A stretch of DNA of 64,000 bases from Muscardinus avellanarius. Taxonomy: Eukaryota > Chordata > Mammalia > Rodentia > Gliridae. A program made the translations under genes and the position numbers. The notes beneath the pieces were generated by a model that saw nothing but the letters and a program-made list of their open reading frames with translations, had not been told where the DNA came from and searched no databases. Location of the stretch: assembly GCA_963383645.1 (NCBI GenBank), contig OY726566.1:91820029-91884028 (forward strand), given 5' to 3'. Positions 12,901 through 21,926 of the stretch are shown here, piece after piece (position 1 is the first letter of the stretch; each line of letters begins with the position of its first letter).

Positions 12901-13099
12901 TTTAGGACTGGTCCAGAACCCAGGGTTTCAGTACAGAGCTTTAGCCTATTTCCTCTTTTCATGAAAAGCTGGGTGGGGCTGGGGAGGAACAGGATGGTCC
13001 TAGGGGCTGCCTTTGGCTTCTCCTTTTCAGAGAAGGCCTGTCTGGTGTACCCTATGTTCACAGCAAGCAGCACTCACCAGTCTGTAGCCAAGGACCTAC

Positions 13100-13214
13100 C
13101 TCGGGCAGCTTCACTCGGCCTTCCTGGAAGGAGCAAGTCTTGGGGTCGTGGGTACAGACGTGCCTGTATTTACACCAGTGGCAGCGGTACGGGCTCTCCA
13201 CGCAGGACAGGCAT
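13100..13214 (-). CDS. PLXNA4: PLXNA4 coding exon E: PSI2 domain core
   Basis: A minus-strand exon of 115 bases between an atgcccag acceptor and a gtaggt donor. One base completes the Ser codon from exon D. Then 38 codons read [32 protein letters not shown] and RVKLPE, ending in phase 0. The dense cysteine pattern (CLSC, YRCHWC, RHVC, KTC) is the disulfide core of the second PSI domain. Basic and aromatic residues around CHWCKYRH are typical of PSI folds. The next exon (943-1143) is 12 kb away across a repeat-rich intron. Confidence 0.97.
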
Positions 13215-13743
13215 CTGGGCATGGGTGACAAGAGGCACAAATCATGGAACTTGAATGATCCCAAGCCTGGGGCTCATGTTTCTAGGGTTTAGCAGATTAT
13301 TTTACTATAAAGAAGAACCACCCTCAAACACTCAGGAAGGGCAGATCTTATACAGATCCATTCCTATTCTCTCCAAGGCCACAGGATCCAAGAGTCCTGG
13401 GCTCCCTGCTGCTCACTGAGAACCCTGGTCCCCAGAGCCCAATCAGCCTCCTTCTGCCTCACAGGATGATGCTGTCCTTTGCTGAAGAGGGGAATGATAA
13501 AGACCAGAGTCGAGGAGCTTGTCTGGAGACCGTGAAAGTTGGGGCAACTCAAAACTCAAGTTCTAATTCAAACTGACTCCGGTTCTCAGCTGCCAAGGAT
13601 CCACACAGAGCCCCCACCCTGCTGGCGTGAGCTACAGAGACTGCTCTCTGGGTATGAAGGGTTTCTCCACCCATTTCCACCCTCTACCTGCAGGAAACAA
13701 AGGTCACTTTGTGAGAGCTCCGTATTGCTTGAACAAGAGATGA

Positions 13744-13793
13744 GCATGACCTTTGCCAGCACCAGCTTTGTCTTCTACAACTGTGGCATACAC
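13744..13793 (+). other. Inverted partial copy of PLXNA4 exon D within the downstream intron
   Basis: On the plus strand these 50 bases match 44 of 50 bases of the coding strand of exon D (15749 down to 15700). Translated in the plexin frame they read [16 protein letters not shown], against [16 protein letters not shown] in the exon. Three of the six differences are synonymous; the other three change Ser to Gly and Val to Ile. A short extension upstream (aagaga, 13735-13740) also aligns with one gap. There is no trace of neighbouring exon sequence on either side, no poly(A) and no transposon frame, so this is not a normal processed retrocopy. A pyrimidine-rich stretch ending in ctgcag lies upstream (about 13668-13693), but no matching donor follows. 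It is unlikely to be an expressed exon; it could form an exon-intron duplex in PLXNA4 pre-mRNA. Confidence 0.85.
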
Positions 13794-14039
13794 GTGGTTC
13801 TCATTTGTCAAAAACTCAAATGCCTTGACCCCCAGGCCAAGCCCTTCCTGGTGTCCTGGTCTACTGCCCACATGGTCTTGGTCCAGTGGCCAGAAGGATG
13901 CCCTGTGTTTCCCACAACACTGTCCTGCCATCTGGAGGACCTTTCCCCTTCCCTTCACTTGGCCACTACTCCACCAGGGGAAAGGTGGCCTCTCTGGGCC
14001 CTTCTCCCATGCAGCTCTGCACTGAAATCTCTGGGGCAG

Positions 14040-14215
14040 TCCTGGTCACCTTGTGTTACACATCACCATCTAGTTTTTACTAGAGTCTACCAAGCCACAA
14101 AGTCCTGGAGGGCAGGGGTTGAGTCCTTGAGCTTTATTAATTTTTGATTTTTCTGTATGGAAAGAGTAACATTAACAGATTGTGTTATACAGAGTGGGTG
14201 CTTGAAATGATTTGA
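14040..14215 (+). repeat. Probable L2 (LINE-2) 3' end
   Basis: Phrases tctagtttttactagagtct, ggagggcaggggttgagtcc and acagagtgggtgcttgaaat follow the order of the L2 3' end (trimmed 'lowest ... gagggcagggact ... gtgctcaataaat'). Diverged. Confidence 0.5.
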
Positions 14216-15049
14216 TGGGCAGAAGAGAAGCTTTACATATGACTCTGTCTCTCCTCATTGCTTTCCTAAGGGCTAAGAATGGAAGAAGGGATGAGGCCAC
14301 CAAGAGTCATGGATGGCTTCATAGCAAAAAACTAGACGAGAATCCAGTATTGGAACAACTCGCTTTTGGCTGGGAGGGCTGGGCATCTCCTTCCTTAGGG
14401 CCCCCAAGAGAGCTAAGTTCTAGACTCAGGGCTGACCCCAACAGATCGCCAGGCTCTAAAATCCCACCAACCTAGAAGCCAGAAATGTTTTTGTTTATGT
14501 CAGCTACCTATCCTGCATGCAGAGGAACACACAGCAGCATGTTAAAGCAAGCAGGGATTTTGGAGGTCAGGCCCTGTGGTTCTTAAACTAATCCTGGGGA
14601 GTCCATGGAGAATTGTGAATAGTTGTGTGGGGCTCCTAGAGACGGGATCCTGGCCCCCTTCACCTCCCACCAAGTAGCTCCTATTTCTGTTCTTTTTTTT
14701 GGTGTGTGTGTGTGTGTATTGGGCTCCCATACCTAATTTCAGTTGAAAAAAGGTTTCTAGGGTGAAGAAACTTAAAAATGGCTTGCGTATCTACAATCTA
14801 GTCCAACCCCATCATTTTATAGAGGTGGTAATATAATAATAGCAAAACATGAGCAGAGTCCCATGAGCTACGCCGAGCTTAAAATGTGGCCCTATGATGG
14901 CCTTTTTGCTTCTTATGGTCATCCTATAGATGAAGCAGGGCACTCTGCAGGGTAGTTACCAGCACCGTGTCCCAGCCCACATCGTCCTTAGGAAAGGCGC
15001 TCCTGCAATGTCAGTTATTAAACATTTGAATGCTAGCCTTGGAACAAGT

Positions 15050-15130
15050 AGTCCCCTGCTTATAGAGGATGCCAGGGCTCAGAGTGGTTACATTTCACTG
15101 CTGGTCTGACCCTAGAACCCAAGCCTCTGC
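15050..15130 (-). repeat. MIR remnant
   Basis: The sequence cagggctcagagtggttaca, followed by ctgctggtctgaccctagaa and cccaagcctctg, is the reverse of the MIR core ending in the tRNA-like B-box region. Diverged. Confidence 0.5.
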
Positions 15131-15694
15131 CCCCCACCCCAACCCAGCCTTGGGTGCTCAAGTTGAACAAAGCCGGAGCCAGAGCCAGGCTTCCTGACCT
15201 TTCAAGTCAGCGCCTGTCCACCTGGCCCATTTCTGCCTCCCTCTGGGAGTAGCCTGTGTCCTAACCCAGGACTACAGAGAGCTGAACATTTAGGTGAGAT
15301 GCTAGGCCACCCCCTCCTCTGCCCTCCCCAGGGTTCTTCTCCCACCTCCAGTTCCTTCTCTGAGCATCATGCTAGCTGCTCTTTACTTCTGGTGAGATAC
15401 ACCACCCCAACAGATGGTGGGAATGGAATCAGGTTAGAAAGATTTATGCCAGAGAAGATGCATGGGCTGGGGATTTGGAGAGCCCACCCCACAGATCCTC
15501 ACCTAGGCGCTTTCTAATTTTTTCCATTAACCCTGTGAACATTGGAGGAGCAGGAATCATTTCCTTTTTGGTGTAAAAGAGGCTCCTTTGGGGCCTGCAC
15601 ACAGTTAATCCTTGAGACAGGTATGGGTTTTTCTGATCCCTCCCCAAATCCTGACCCCAGCAACAGGGAGCTGAGTGGATCTGGGAGCACTTAC

Positions 15695-15794
15695 GAGTTG
15701 TGGACGCTGCAGTTGTAAAAGACAAAGCTGGTGCTGGCGAAGGTCATGCCTGTCTCCTTCGACTTGAGTTGCAGCTGTACAACATGGTGGTCCC
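15695..15794 (-). CDS. PLXNA4: PLXNA4 coding exon D: end of IPT1 and start of PSI2
   Basis: A minus-strand exon of 100 bases between a ccttgcag acceptor and a gtaagt donor. Two bases complete the Gly codon of exon C. Then 32 codons read [32 protein letters not shown], and two bases of a Ser codon follow. It finishes the first IPT/TIG domain; the cysteine in YNCSVHNS opens PSI2. NCS is a possible N-glycosylation sequon. Fifty bases of this exon (15700-15749) have an inverted, 88% identical copy about 1.9 kb downstream in the following intron (13744-13793 on the plus strand), reported as a separate feature. Confidence 0.97.
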
Positions 15795-16027
15795 CTGCAA
15801 GGCAGAGCCAGCCAAGAGGTCAGGGAAAGGCTGAGGCCCAACCCAGCACCCTGATGGAAGTAATGCATCCCAGGAGAGGGGAGCCTGCTACCCTGGAGGG
15901 CTTGCAGCTTTCACAGGCCTCTGACTCAGCAAAGCAGTCTTGGGGCAGCCCCCAGAGCAGCTGCAGAGAGCTATTCTAGACTATTTTCCTTCCCTCAATC
16001 ACTCATCCCCCCCATGCACAGGCATGG

Positions 16028-16067
<40 letters not shown>

Positions 16068-16980
16068 ACAGGTGTTCAAAGGTGCATTCACATACATTTT
16101 GTTCTTGCCCATCTGACAGAATCCCGAATACACACAGTGATGAGCAACCAGGGAGAAATAACATGGTGCCTCTCAGGAAGGCTACTACTAAGGACCAAAT
16201 GGTTTTGCAGGTATGCATAAGAGTATGCACTGAACTCAGTCTGTGTCTCTAGAGAGAGCCCCGTTCTGGTAACCCCTCCTCTGGGGGCCTCAGACTTTGC
16301 AGGGGTGGGAGACACTGGAGAGGAGCCGGAGGCCATGTTTAATTCACAGCCCTGACCCCAGGCCCCCACTTCCAGCCTTGTTCTCTGCCTTCCCTGAGAG
16401 CCTCATTAATCAATCAGCTCCGAACAAATGTGACAAGCCCAAATGGGAGGGACAACACGGAATCAATCTGCTCTGGCCAGCCTGTCCCTTGCCAGTGTCG
16501 AGCCTCCGTCCACTCCATCTTTCCCAGTACAGCTGGGTATAGACATTAGGCAGCTGTGAGGAAGCTGGGTAGGATGGGAGTGGGAAGTGGGGATGGTCCA
16601 GGGCCAGAGATCCAGCCCTGTGAGCAGAGGGATAGGAAGACAGATGACCTCCACCTCCCATCCCTGCCCCTGAACAACTTCCTTCTGCTGCCCCTCCCGA
16701 CCAGCCAAAGTGGGCTGAACTCCACCTGCATCTAATGCTCCTCACCTAGGGTGAGGTCGACTCTGAGATGTTAACCCATCTGAGAGGGCTGTGGTGGCCA
16801 ATTGCAAAGGCAAAGGAAGAAGACTTTGGGCTCCTCCTCTTGTAACACACGCACCAACCCACTTCTTTGGACCCAGCCCCTGTAGGCTCTCTCAGTCCCC
16901 CCACATCTGCCATGAGTTTTCCCATCCAGATGGGAGGAAGAAGAGCCTGCCACCCAGCTTTGCCTCCCGGGACGGCTCAC
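15795..16980 (-). other. PLXNA4: PLXNA4 intron between exons C and D (1.2 kb)
   Basis: Unique intronic sequence with one CA dinucleotide repeat at 16030-16065. No other repeat or exon is seen. Confidence 0.85.
16030..16065 (+). repeat. CA dinucleotide microsatellite
   Basis: About 18 uninterrupted CA units between exons C and D. Confidence 0.97.
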
Positions 16981-17134
16981 CGTTCTCCGTGATGATCCGG
17001 GGCACCTCCTTGGCTGCGGGGGAGTAGCACTGGATCTGATTGCCGACCACCAGCCCATCCATCTCTGACAGGTCCTCAAAGGTGCAATTGACGCCCGCTG
17101 ACAGCTCGGGGACATTGTATGTCTCCAGGACCAG
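16981..17134 (-). CDS. PLXNA4: PLXNA4 coding exon C: first IPT/TIG domain
   Basis: A minus-strand exon of 154 bases between a gttcacag acceptor and a gtgagc donor. It carries 51 codons plus one base of a Gly codon. The reading starts LVLETYNVPELSAGVNCTF, continues EDLSEMDGLVVGNQ and IQCYSPAAKEVPRIITEN. It forms the beta-sandwich of the first IPT/TIG domain after PSI1 in the plexin ectodomain. NCT is a glycosylation sequon and the two cysteines (VNC, IQC) fit the domain disulfide. Exon length is not a multiple of three, so skipping it alone would shift the frame. The match to remembered plexin-A4 protein is essentially residue for residue. Confidence 0.97.
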
Positions 17135-17810
17135 CTGTGAACAGGAAGGAGGGAGAGAGAGGAGGAGGAGGTGGAAGGGGGAAAGAAAAGGCATGGAATA
17201 AAAAAAGAATAAGTGAGAGCAAGAAGAGACAGACAAAAGAGAGGCAATAATAGCACGGAGAAGGAGAAATCCAGTTTGTTATTTAAAAAATGGTATAGAG
17301 AAAGTGGTGGGATGTGGAGACAGACACGGAACAAACCTCATCAGCATCTTGCCTGGATTTGGCCCCAGAAAATGGGAACGTTTAGGGGATTTGTGTGGCG
17401 AAAGAACACTGGGCAGGACTGAAGGATTACTCTTGAAGCACCTTTCCCATTATTCCCAGTTTTGGAAAGACAGTATTATAGATCAAGTAGACTCTGGTGC
17501 TTGCACTCAGAAGCCATCTGTACCCAAGTTTCCACGTGCACATACATCTTTTCCCTTTTGTCGATGAAGTGTCATTCCCGATGCCCTTTGCCATTCTTTT
17601 GGTCAGTTTTGGTATGACTATTTTCCTTGTCTTTCTACTCATCACAAGTGCAGCCTCACCCCTAATATTCTCATCCATGTCCTTTTCTTCAGTCCCCCAG
17701 TGCATGTTTAATTACAGTGAATCCTGCCCTGATTCAGAGCTAAGGGGCTCCCAGCTTGGGCGCTTTGCATTGGGAGAGTTCTTTCCCAGACCCCACCCCA
17801 TAACCCTTAC
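17135..17810 (-). other. PLXNA4: PLXNA4 intron between exons B and C (676 bp)
   Basis: The shortest intron in the window. A purine-rich stretch (about 17140-17290) on the plus strand is a long pyrimidine tract on the transcribed strand just upstream of the exon C acceptor. No repeat is recognised. Confidence 0.85.
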
Positions 17811-17934
17811 CAGCACATTGTACTGAGAGACTGAGATGTTGTTGGGATGGACGGTCAGCCGGACACACTGCTTCATCTCAGAGGCAAACCTGCGGGGTTC
17901 CCTGGACCTCTCGCACCGTTCCTTCCGTGTGCAC
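17811..17934 (-). CDS. PLXNA4: PLXNA4 coding exon B: second half of PSI1 and linker
   Basis: A minus-strand exon of 124 bases between a cttcccag acceptor and a gtaagg donor. The first base completes the Thr codon begun in exon A. Then 41 codons read CTRKERCERSREPRRF, ASEMKQCVRLTVHPN and NISVSQYNVL, ending in phase 0. The Cys pattern (CTRKERC, KQC) closes the PSI1 disulfide core. HPNNISVS opens the strand leading into the first IPT/TIG domain and holds an N-glycosylation sequon (NIS). It is separated from exon A by a 12.3-kb intron and from exon C by only 676 bases. The CTRKERC...FASEMKQCVRLTVHP run is, from memory, characteristic of plexin-A4. Confidence 0.96.
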
Positions 17935-18319
17935 CTGGGAAGGACATACCGAAGGGTTACTCTACTCGGGTCCAGGGAGTAGATGACACTGAGCTCAAGC
18001 ATTTCTAGTAGCTCTCTGGCTGTGTCCAAACTCTGTATGCTCAGAAACGACCATTGTCTCTCCTTCCCCAAACCTGGCCTTTCTCTATCATGCTCATATT
18101 GGAAAAAGATGGTCATTCCTGTCACCACGTGGCAAGAACAAAAACCTGAGAGTCATCCTAAACTCCTCTTATTCCAAACTCATATAAAGAATACGCAGCC
18201 CTGTCCTACCTCTCAACTATTCTTTTGCCCTTGCCACTCTCCGCTCCTCCTTTAGCAGACTGAGATTCATTTTTTCACATGTATTTTATATCTATCTAAT
18301 ACAATCTTTCCAGATGTCC

Positions 18320-18480
18320 TTGCCTTTATGTATGCCAGTTCTTCTATCTGGACTTCTCTACCTTTCCACCTGTCCAACTCCTTTCTGGCTTCCAGAACTG
18401 GTTCAGCTGTCACATACCAGCAAGCCCTCCCCTCCTCTACCTGGGGTTAAAAGAATCCTCCTTATGGCCCCCTAGCAGGG
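18320..18480 (+). repeat. Probable L2 fragment
   Basis: The run tctggacttctctacctttc, followed by ccaactcctttctggcttcc and gttcagctgtcacatacc, matches the L2 'ctcattcttcaagacccagctcagatgtcacct' region in a diverged form. Confidence 0.45.
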
Positions 18481-19514
18481 GAATTTCCTACGATCTAAAG
18501 TTTCTTAGATTATGTGGTGATTATTGGGCTAAGTGCAGCCCTCTCTTACAAAATGTGAGTTTTTCCAAGAGAAGAAGCTATGTCTGAATTCTTTTGGAAT
18601 CCCTGCATGTCTCATGTCCTAGTAGACTGAAGATAAATGCAAGTGGGCAGGAGGGAGGGCAGGGAGGATCAAAGGAACAGAGGGTAGTAGCCTACAGCAT
18701 GCCCTGCATTGGAATTACAGCTCTGTTGCACTGGGGAGCTGTTCTGTAAGGTTTGCTGCTGTTGTTGAATGCTCTGTGTTGCACAAAGTGTACCACATCA
18801 CAGGTGTACCACAGCCAGTGTAACATAGGGTCTTCTGGTCGTCACTGTCATGGGCTTGCCAGAGATGCACAGACAAAGCAGAGGCTATTCCCAGATGTTC
18901 ACGCCCCACGAGTGCACTGTGTGGGGGCATCTGAGTTGGCGGAGTTGGTCATGATTTGGAAGTTTTGCTGTGAGTGAGGGCAAACACAGTCCTCAGGAGC
19001 GATGCACTGAGAAAGATGGGACTGCAAGGAAATCACTCCTGAGCTGCTGATCTCTCTTGGCTAATGAGGAAAGGAAGGTGTCAGGAGCTAGCTCCTGACA
19101 GGAGGAAAGTCTGGGCAAGGTGTGTGGTAGGAAATGGAGCCGCCAGGTGTGGGGAGGGGACATGGGGAAGGAGCATCTGTCTAAAGAGGCAGCAGGTGTG
19201 GTGCAGGGTAAGGAGAGGAGAGAAGGGAAGCACCAGGGCACCCCAAGTGGCTCCTGGGGTAACTCCCAGGCCTAGAGGAGAGCTATAGGGCTGTCTTCTC
19301 CCACCACGAGGAAGAAAGACTTTGGTCCACAGTAGGAGGGACAGCCTAAGGGTGGAGAGTGTGAGAAGAGAATTCAGCCAAGGAAGAAGAAGCCATTGAA
19401 GGAGACAGCTAAAGCTGCCTCTCTGAGGATGAGGAATAAAGAGGTGACACAGGAACAAAAGGAAGAACTTGGAATAGGTAGGGATGTCATGCAAAAGAAA
19501 ATCATTCTGAATAA

Positions 19515-19720
19515 TGCAATCATGACAACCAGTTATTGAAAAGTGCTTACTAAGCACCATGATAAAGGGTTTACACTTCATCCCATGTAAGTCTCTTGTA
19601 GATGCTGTGACCCCCCACACCCTGCTCCTTAGAGGTCAGGGAACTGCAGAAGAGTGTGGGTAAGTAACTGGTTACCAGCTAATCTGTCAGATGAACTCTG
19701 AGCCTCCACTCATTATCACT
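19515..19720 (-). repeat. MIR remnant
   Basis: aagtgcttactaagcaccat at one end and gtgggtaagtaactggttac (the reverse of 'aagttacttaacctctctg') at the other define a minus-strand MIR. Confidence 0.6.
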
Positions 19721-20004
19721 GTGCTCTAGCTCCCAGAAGTTTCTAGACTGAGAAGTGAGGGCTGAACCCTCTTGTTGCACTCTAAACCCATCTTGCTTGC
19801 CACCTCGATGCCCCCATCATGTCTTAGGAAAATTTAAACATCACCCTTCTCTTTTTCTTTAGGTTAATCCCCATTTCTACCTTCTCCTGGGTAGCGTTCC
19901 AAACACGATCATTGTAACTTGTTGGACAATGCTGAATTCTCTAGGATGTTTCTGAGAGATCCCTCCCAGAAAGGAAAGGTCAGACGTGAGTCTAGCCATC
20001 CACC

Positions 20005-20360
20005 GGGCACTCGCTGGCTGTTCTAGCAGCCCGATGGCAACAACAGTGTCGGCCTCGGAGTCTTGGGAGTTAATTTACCAGGCCAGCTCCTCAGCAGATG
20101 AGGACTCCATTACCTTCAGCCATTAAGCTAATGTTATGGACTTTGCCAGAGTGTCTGCGCTGACATCGCTATTAATAGTGTTATTACTCCCATTAACAGC
20201 AGACCTAGAGGACTGGTACATGCTTAAATTATTCACTGACTCCCCAACTTTGAAGTTCCTGTTTCTAAGAGCAATCAGTAGGTCTGAAAGATGTCTTTGA
20301 TTAAATTATGAAGAGATTAAAAAATGGAGCTGCTCCCTGGCCAAACATCACCTGAAGTTG
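20005..20360. promoter_or_regulatory. Candidate conserved intronic enhancer with clustered homeodomain cores
   Basis: About 350 repeat-free bases with TAAT/ATTA cores in gagttaatttacc, gccattaagctaatgttat, the palindrome ctattaatag (20169-20178), cccattaacag and tttgattaaattatg. It is flanked by more GC-rich sequence and directly followed by a MIR. It resembles a developmental enhancer by composition; no activity can be shown from sequence alone. Confidence 0.35.
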
Positions 20361-20614
20361 CCAAATAAAGATTCAGATAGAAAAAGAGAAGATGCTGTCT
20401 CTCTTCCAGAGTGGGAGGCATGGAGGTATCTGGATTGGGGACCTCAGGACCAGTTCAACTTGCACTGTTTGCTATGCCCAAAGTTCATGGACTGCATCTT
20501 GCCACTACTCCTGAAGCCCTGGAACTAACTGATCATCAACTTCCCCCAAATCTAGGGAAGCCGCCCATATAATTTAAAACCTCCTACCTAATTATAATCT
20601 TCAGCGAATTGATT

Positions 20615-20795
20615 AACCTCTTGGTGCCTCAATATTCCCATTGATAAAATGGGGGTGGGGGAGAAATAGTACTTACCTAGAGTACCTACCTAATAGTATT
20701 TTTTTTTTATGAAGACTACGTGAGATTTGTAAACCAAGCATTTAAAACCAGGCAGAGCTCAAAGTAAGTGCTCAGTCAATGTTAGCTGGTGCTAT
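20615..20795 (+). repeat. MIR
   Basis: attaacctcttggtgcctca, then attgataaaatgggggtggg and ctcaaagtaagtgctcagtc are the core and 3' part of a sense-oriented MIR, interrupted by a short T run. Confidence 0.75.
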
Positions 20796-21877
20796 TATCT
20801 CATCTCTCCCCTGCCTTCCTCATCCCACCCCTCCAAACTGTATCTGATTCAGAAGCAATGGACTTGTAGACTGGCCCCCGGGACAAATCAAAGACAGAAG
20901 AAAGGCAAGGCTGCAGCAGTTTTGCTCGTAATGAGGAAGGAGAACAAGCCAGAGGCCAGGAGGGAGAAGAGCGGGAGAGGGTGGTATGGATTGTAGCTTT
21001 GTTTTCTTAATAACTGTCAAAGGGTATTGAGAACGCAGCTATCTCAGTGGAAAGTCAAGTCTAAGGTCAGAGACAGGGATGTTTTGACATTTCTACCATC
21101 CTTCAGGGCCCAGGAGGGAGGAGGTTGCAAATGTCCAAAAGCACAGACAACTGACCTTAAATGTGATAGGATAATGAAAGGGGAAGAATGCATTCCTCTG
21201 ATGTCTTTGGGGTCTATCAAGGCAATGGCCTCTTGCTTTTCCAAGACAGTGATTTCCCATTAGTCTAGATGAGAGCTGGGAACTATGCAAAGGGTTAATT
21301 TGTACATCCCAAAGGGGCCCCTGAGATGCTTCCTTCCAAGGAGTGCCTGGTGCTTCTGAAAGCATGCTCATCAGTTCCACTGTAGGGTACCCTCGCGGCA
21401 GAAGGAAGATCTTGCTTCATCCATTTCCCAGGTAGGAAAACTGGAGCATACGAGGACTTGGAAAATATATGCTATGTGACTTTGAGTTTTCAGACATTTG
21501 TCTCTGTGACCATTCTTGTTACCCTTGCCCCAAACACAGACCTGCAGATAACGGCAGGAAGCAAGTCCCAAGGAGACACACGTGGGACGGCAGAGGTGGA
21601 GTTCTTCCTTGCTGAGCTTTCGTTTGCCCCCTTCCTCATTCCACTTTCTCTGCAGCCCCTCCAGCCCCAGATTGAGAGGTGCTGCTAACAGCCCAGGAGG
21701 CAAGGCCCTGAGCCCCTGGAAGGGGTTATTATTCAAGTCAGTGGTTCCATGAGATTATCCTCTCTAATGAAGCAGCTACCTCCGCCCTCCCCTAAGCCTG
21801 AACTTTCACTGCTGGAGAATTCCCAGCCAAGTGGAAAATTAGAAGAGAGGGGAATGGAGAAAGGAAGGGGGTGAGAA

Positions 21878-21879
<2 letters not shown>

Positions 21880-21922
<43 letters not shown>
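21880..21922 (+). repeat. GA dinucleotide microsatellite
   Basis: About 21 AG units after a purine-rich lead-in. Confidence 0.97.

Positions 21923-21926
<4 letters not shown>

Larger units (their letters stand above)
1144..13099 (-). other. PLXNA4: PLXNA4 intron between exons E and F (about 12 kb)
   Basis: Bounded by the gtaggt donor of exon E and the ccccag acceptor of exon F. It contains three SINEs (1797-2056, 3514-3770, 8140-8415), an L1 3' end (2988-3505), an MLT2-type LTR (5260-5860) and a MaLR-type LTR with a large CT-rich microsatellite (9391-9956). It also has a small tandem duplication (5923-6001) and an AT-rich candidate conserved block (8590-8880). The remaining stretches, including 2060-2980, 3780-5250, 6010-8130 and 9960-13090, look like unique intron with no coding signal. 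Confidence 0.85.
13215..15694 (-). other. PLXNA4: PLXNA4 intron between exons D and E (2.5 kb)
   Basis: Holds the inverted exon-D copy (13744-13793), a probable L2 3' end (about 14040-14215), a short GT repeat (14700-14718) and a MIR remnant (about 15050-15130). No SINE of the B1-dID type is present. A 202-codon plus-strand open frame at 13539-14147 runs across the exon copy and the L2 and is not a gene. Confidence 0.85.

Noticed and set aside
13539..14147. 202-codon plus-strand open frame that includes [16 protein letters not shown]
   Set aside because: Only the 50-base exon-D copy inside it resembles a protein. The rest is intron and a probable L2 end, with no further family match, so the open frame is chance. 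The copy itself is reported.
16771..17334. 187-codon minus-strand open frame overlapping exon C
   Set aside because: It uses a different frame from the plexin reading and is explained by exon C in the correct frame.
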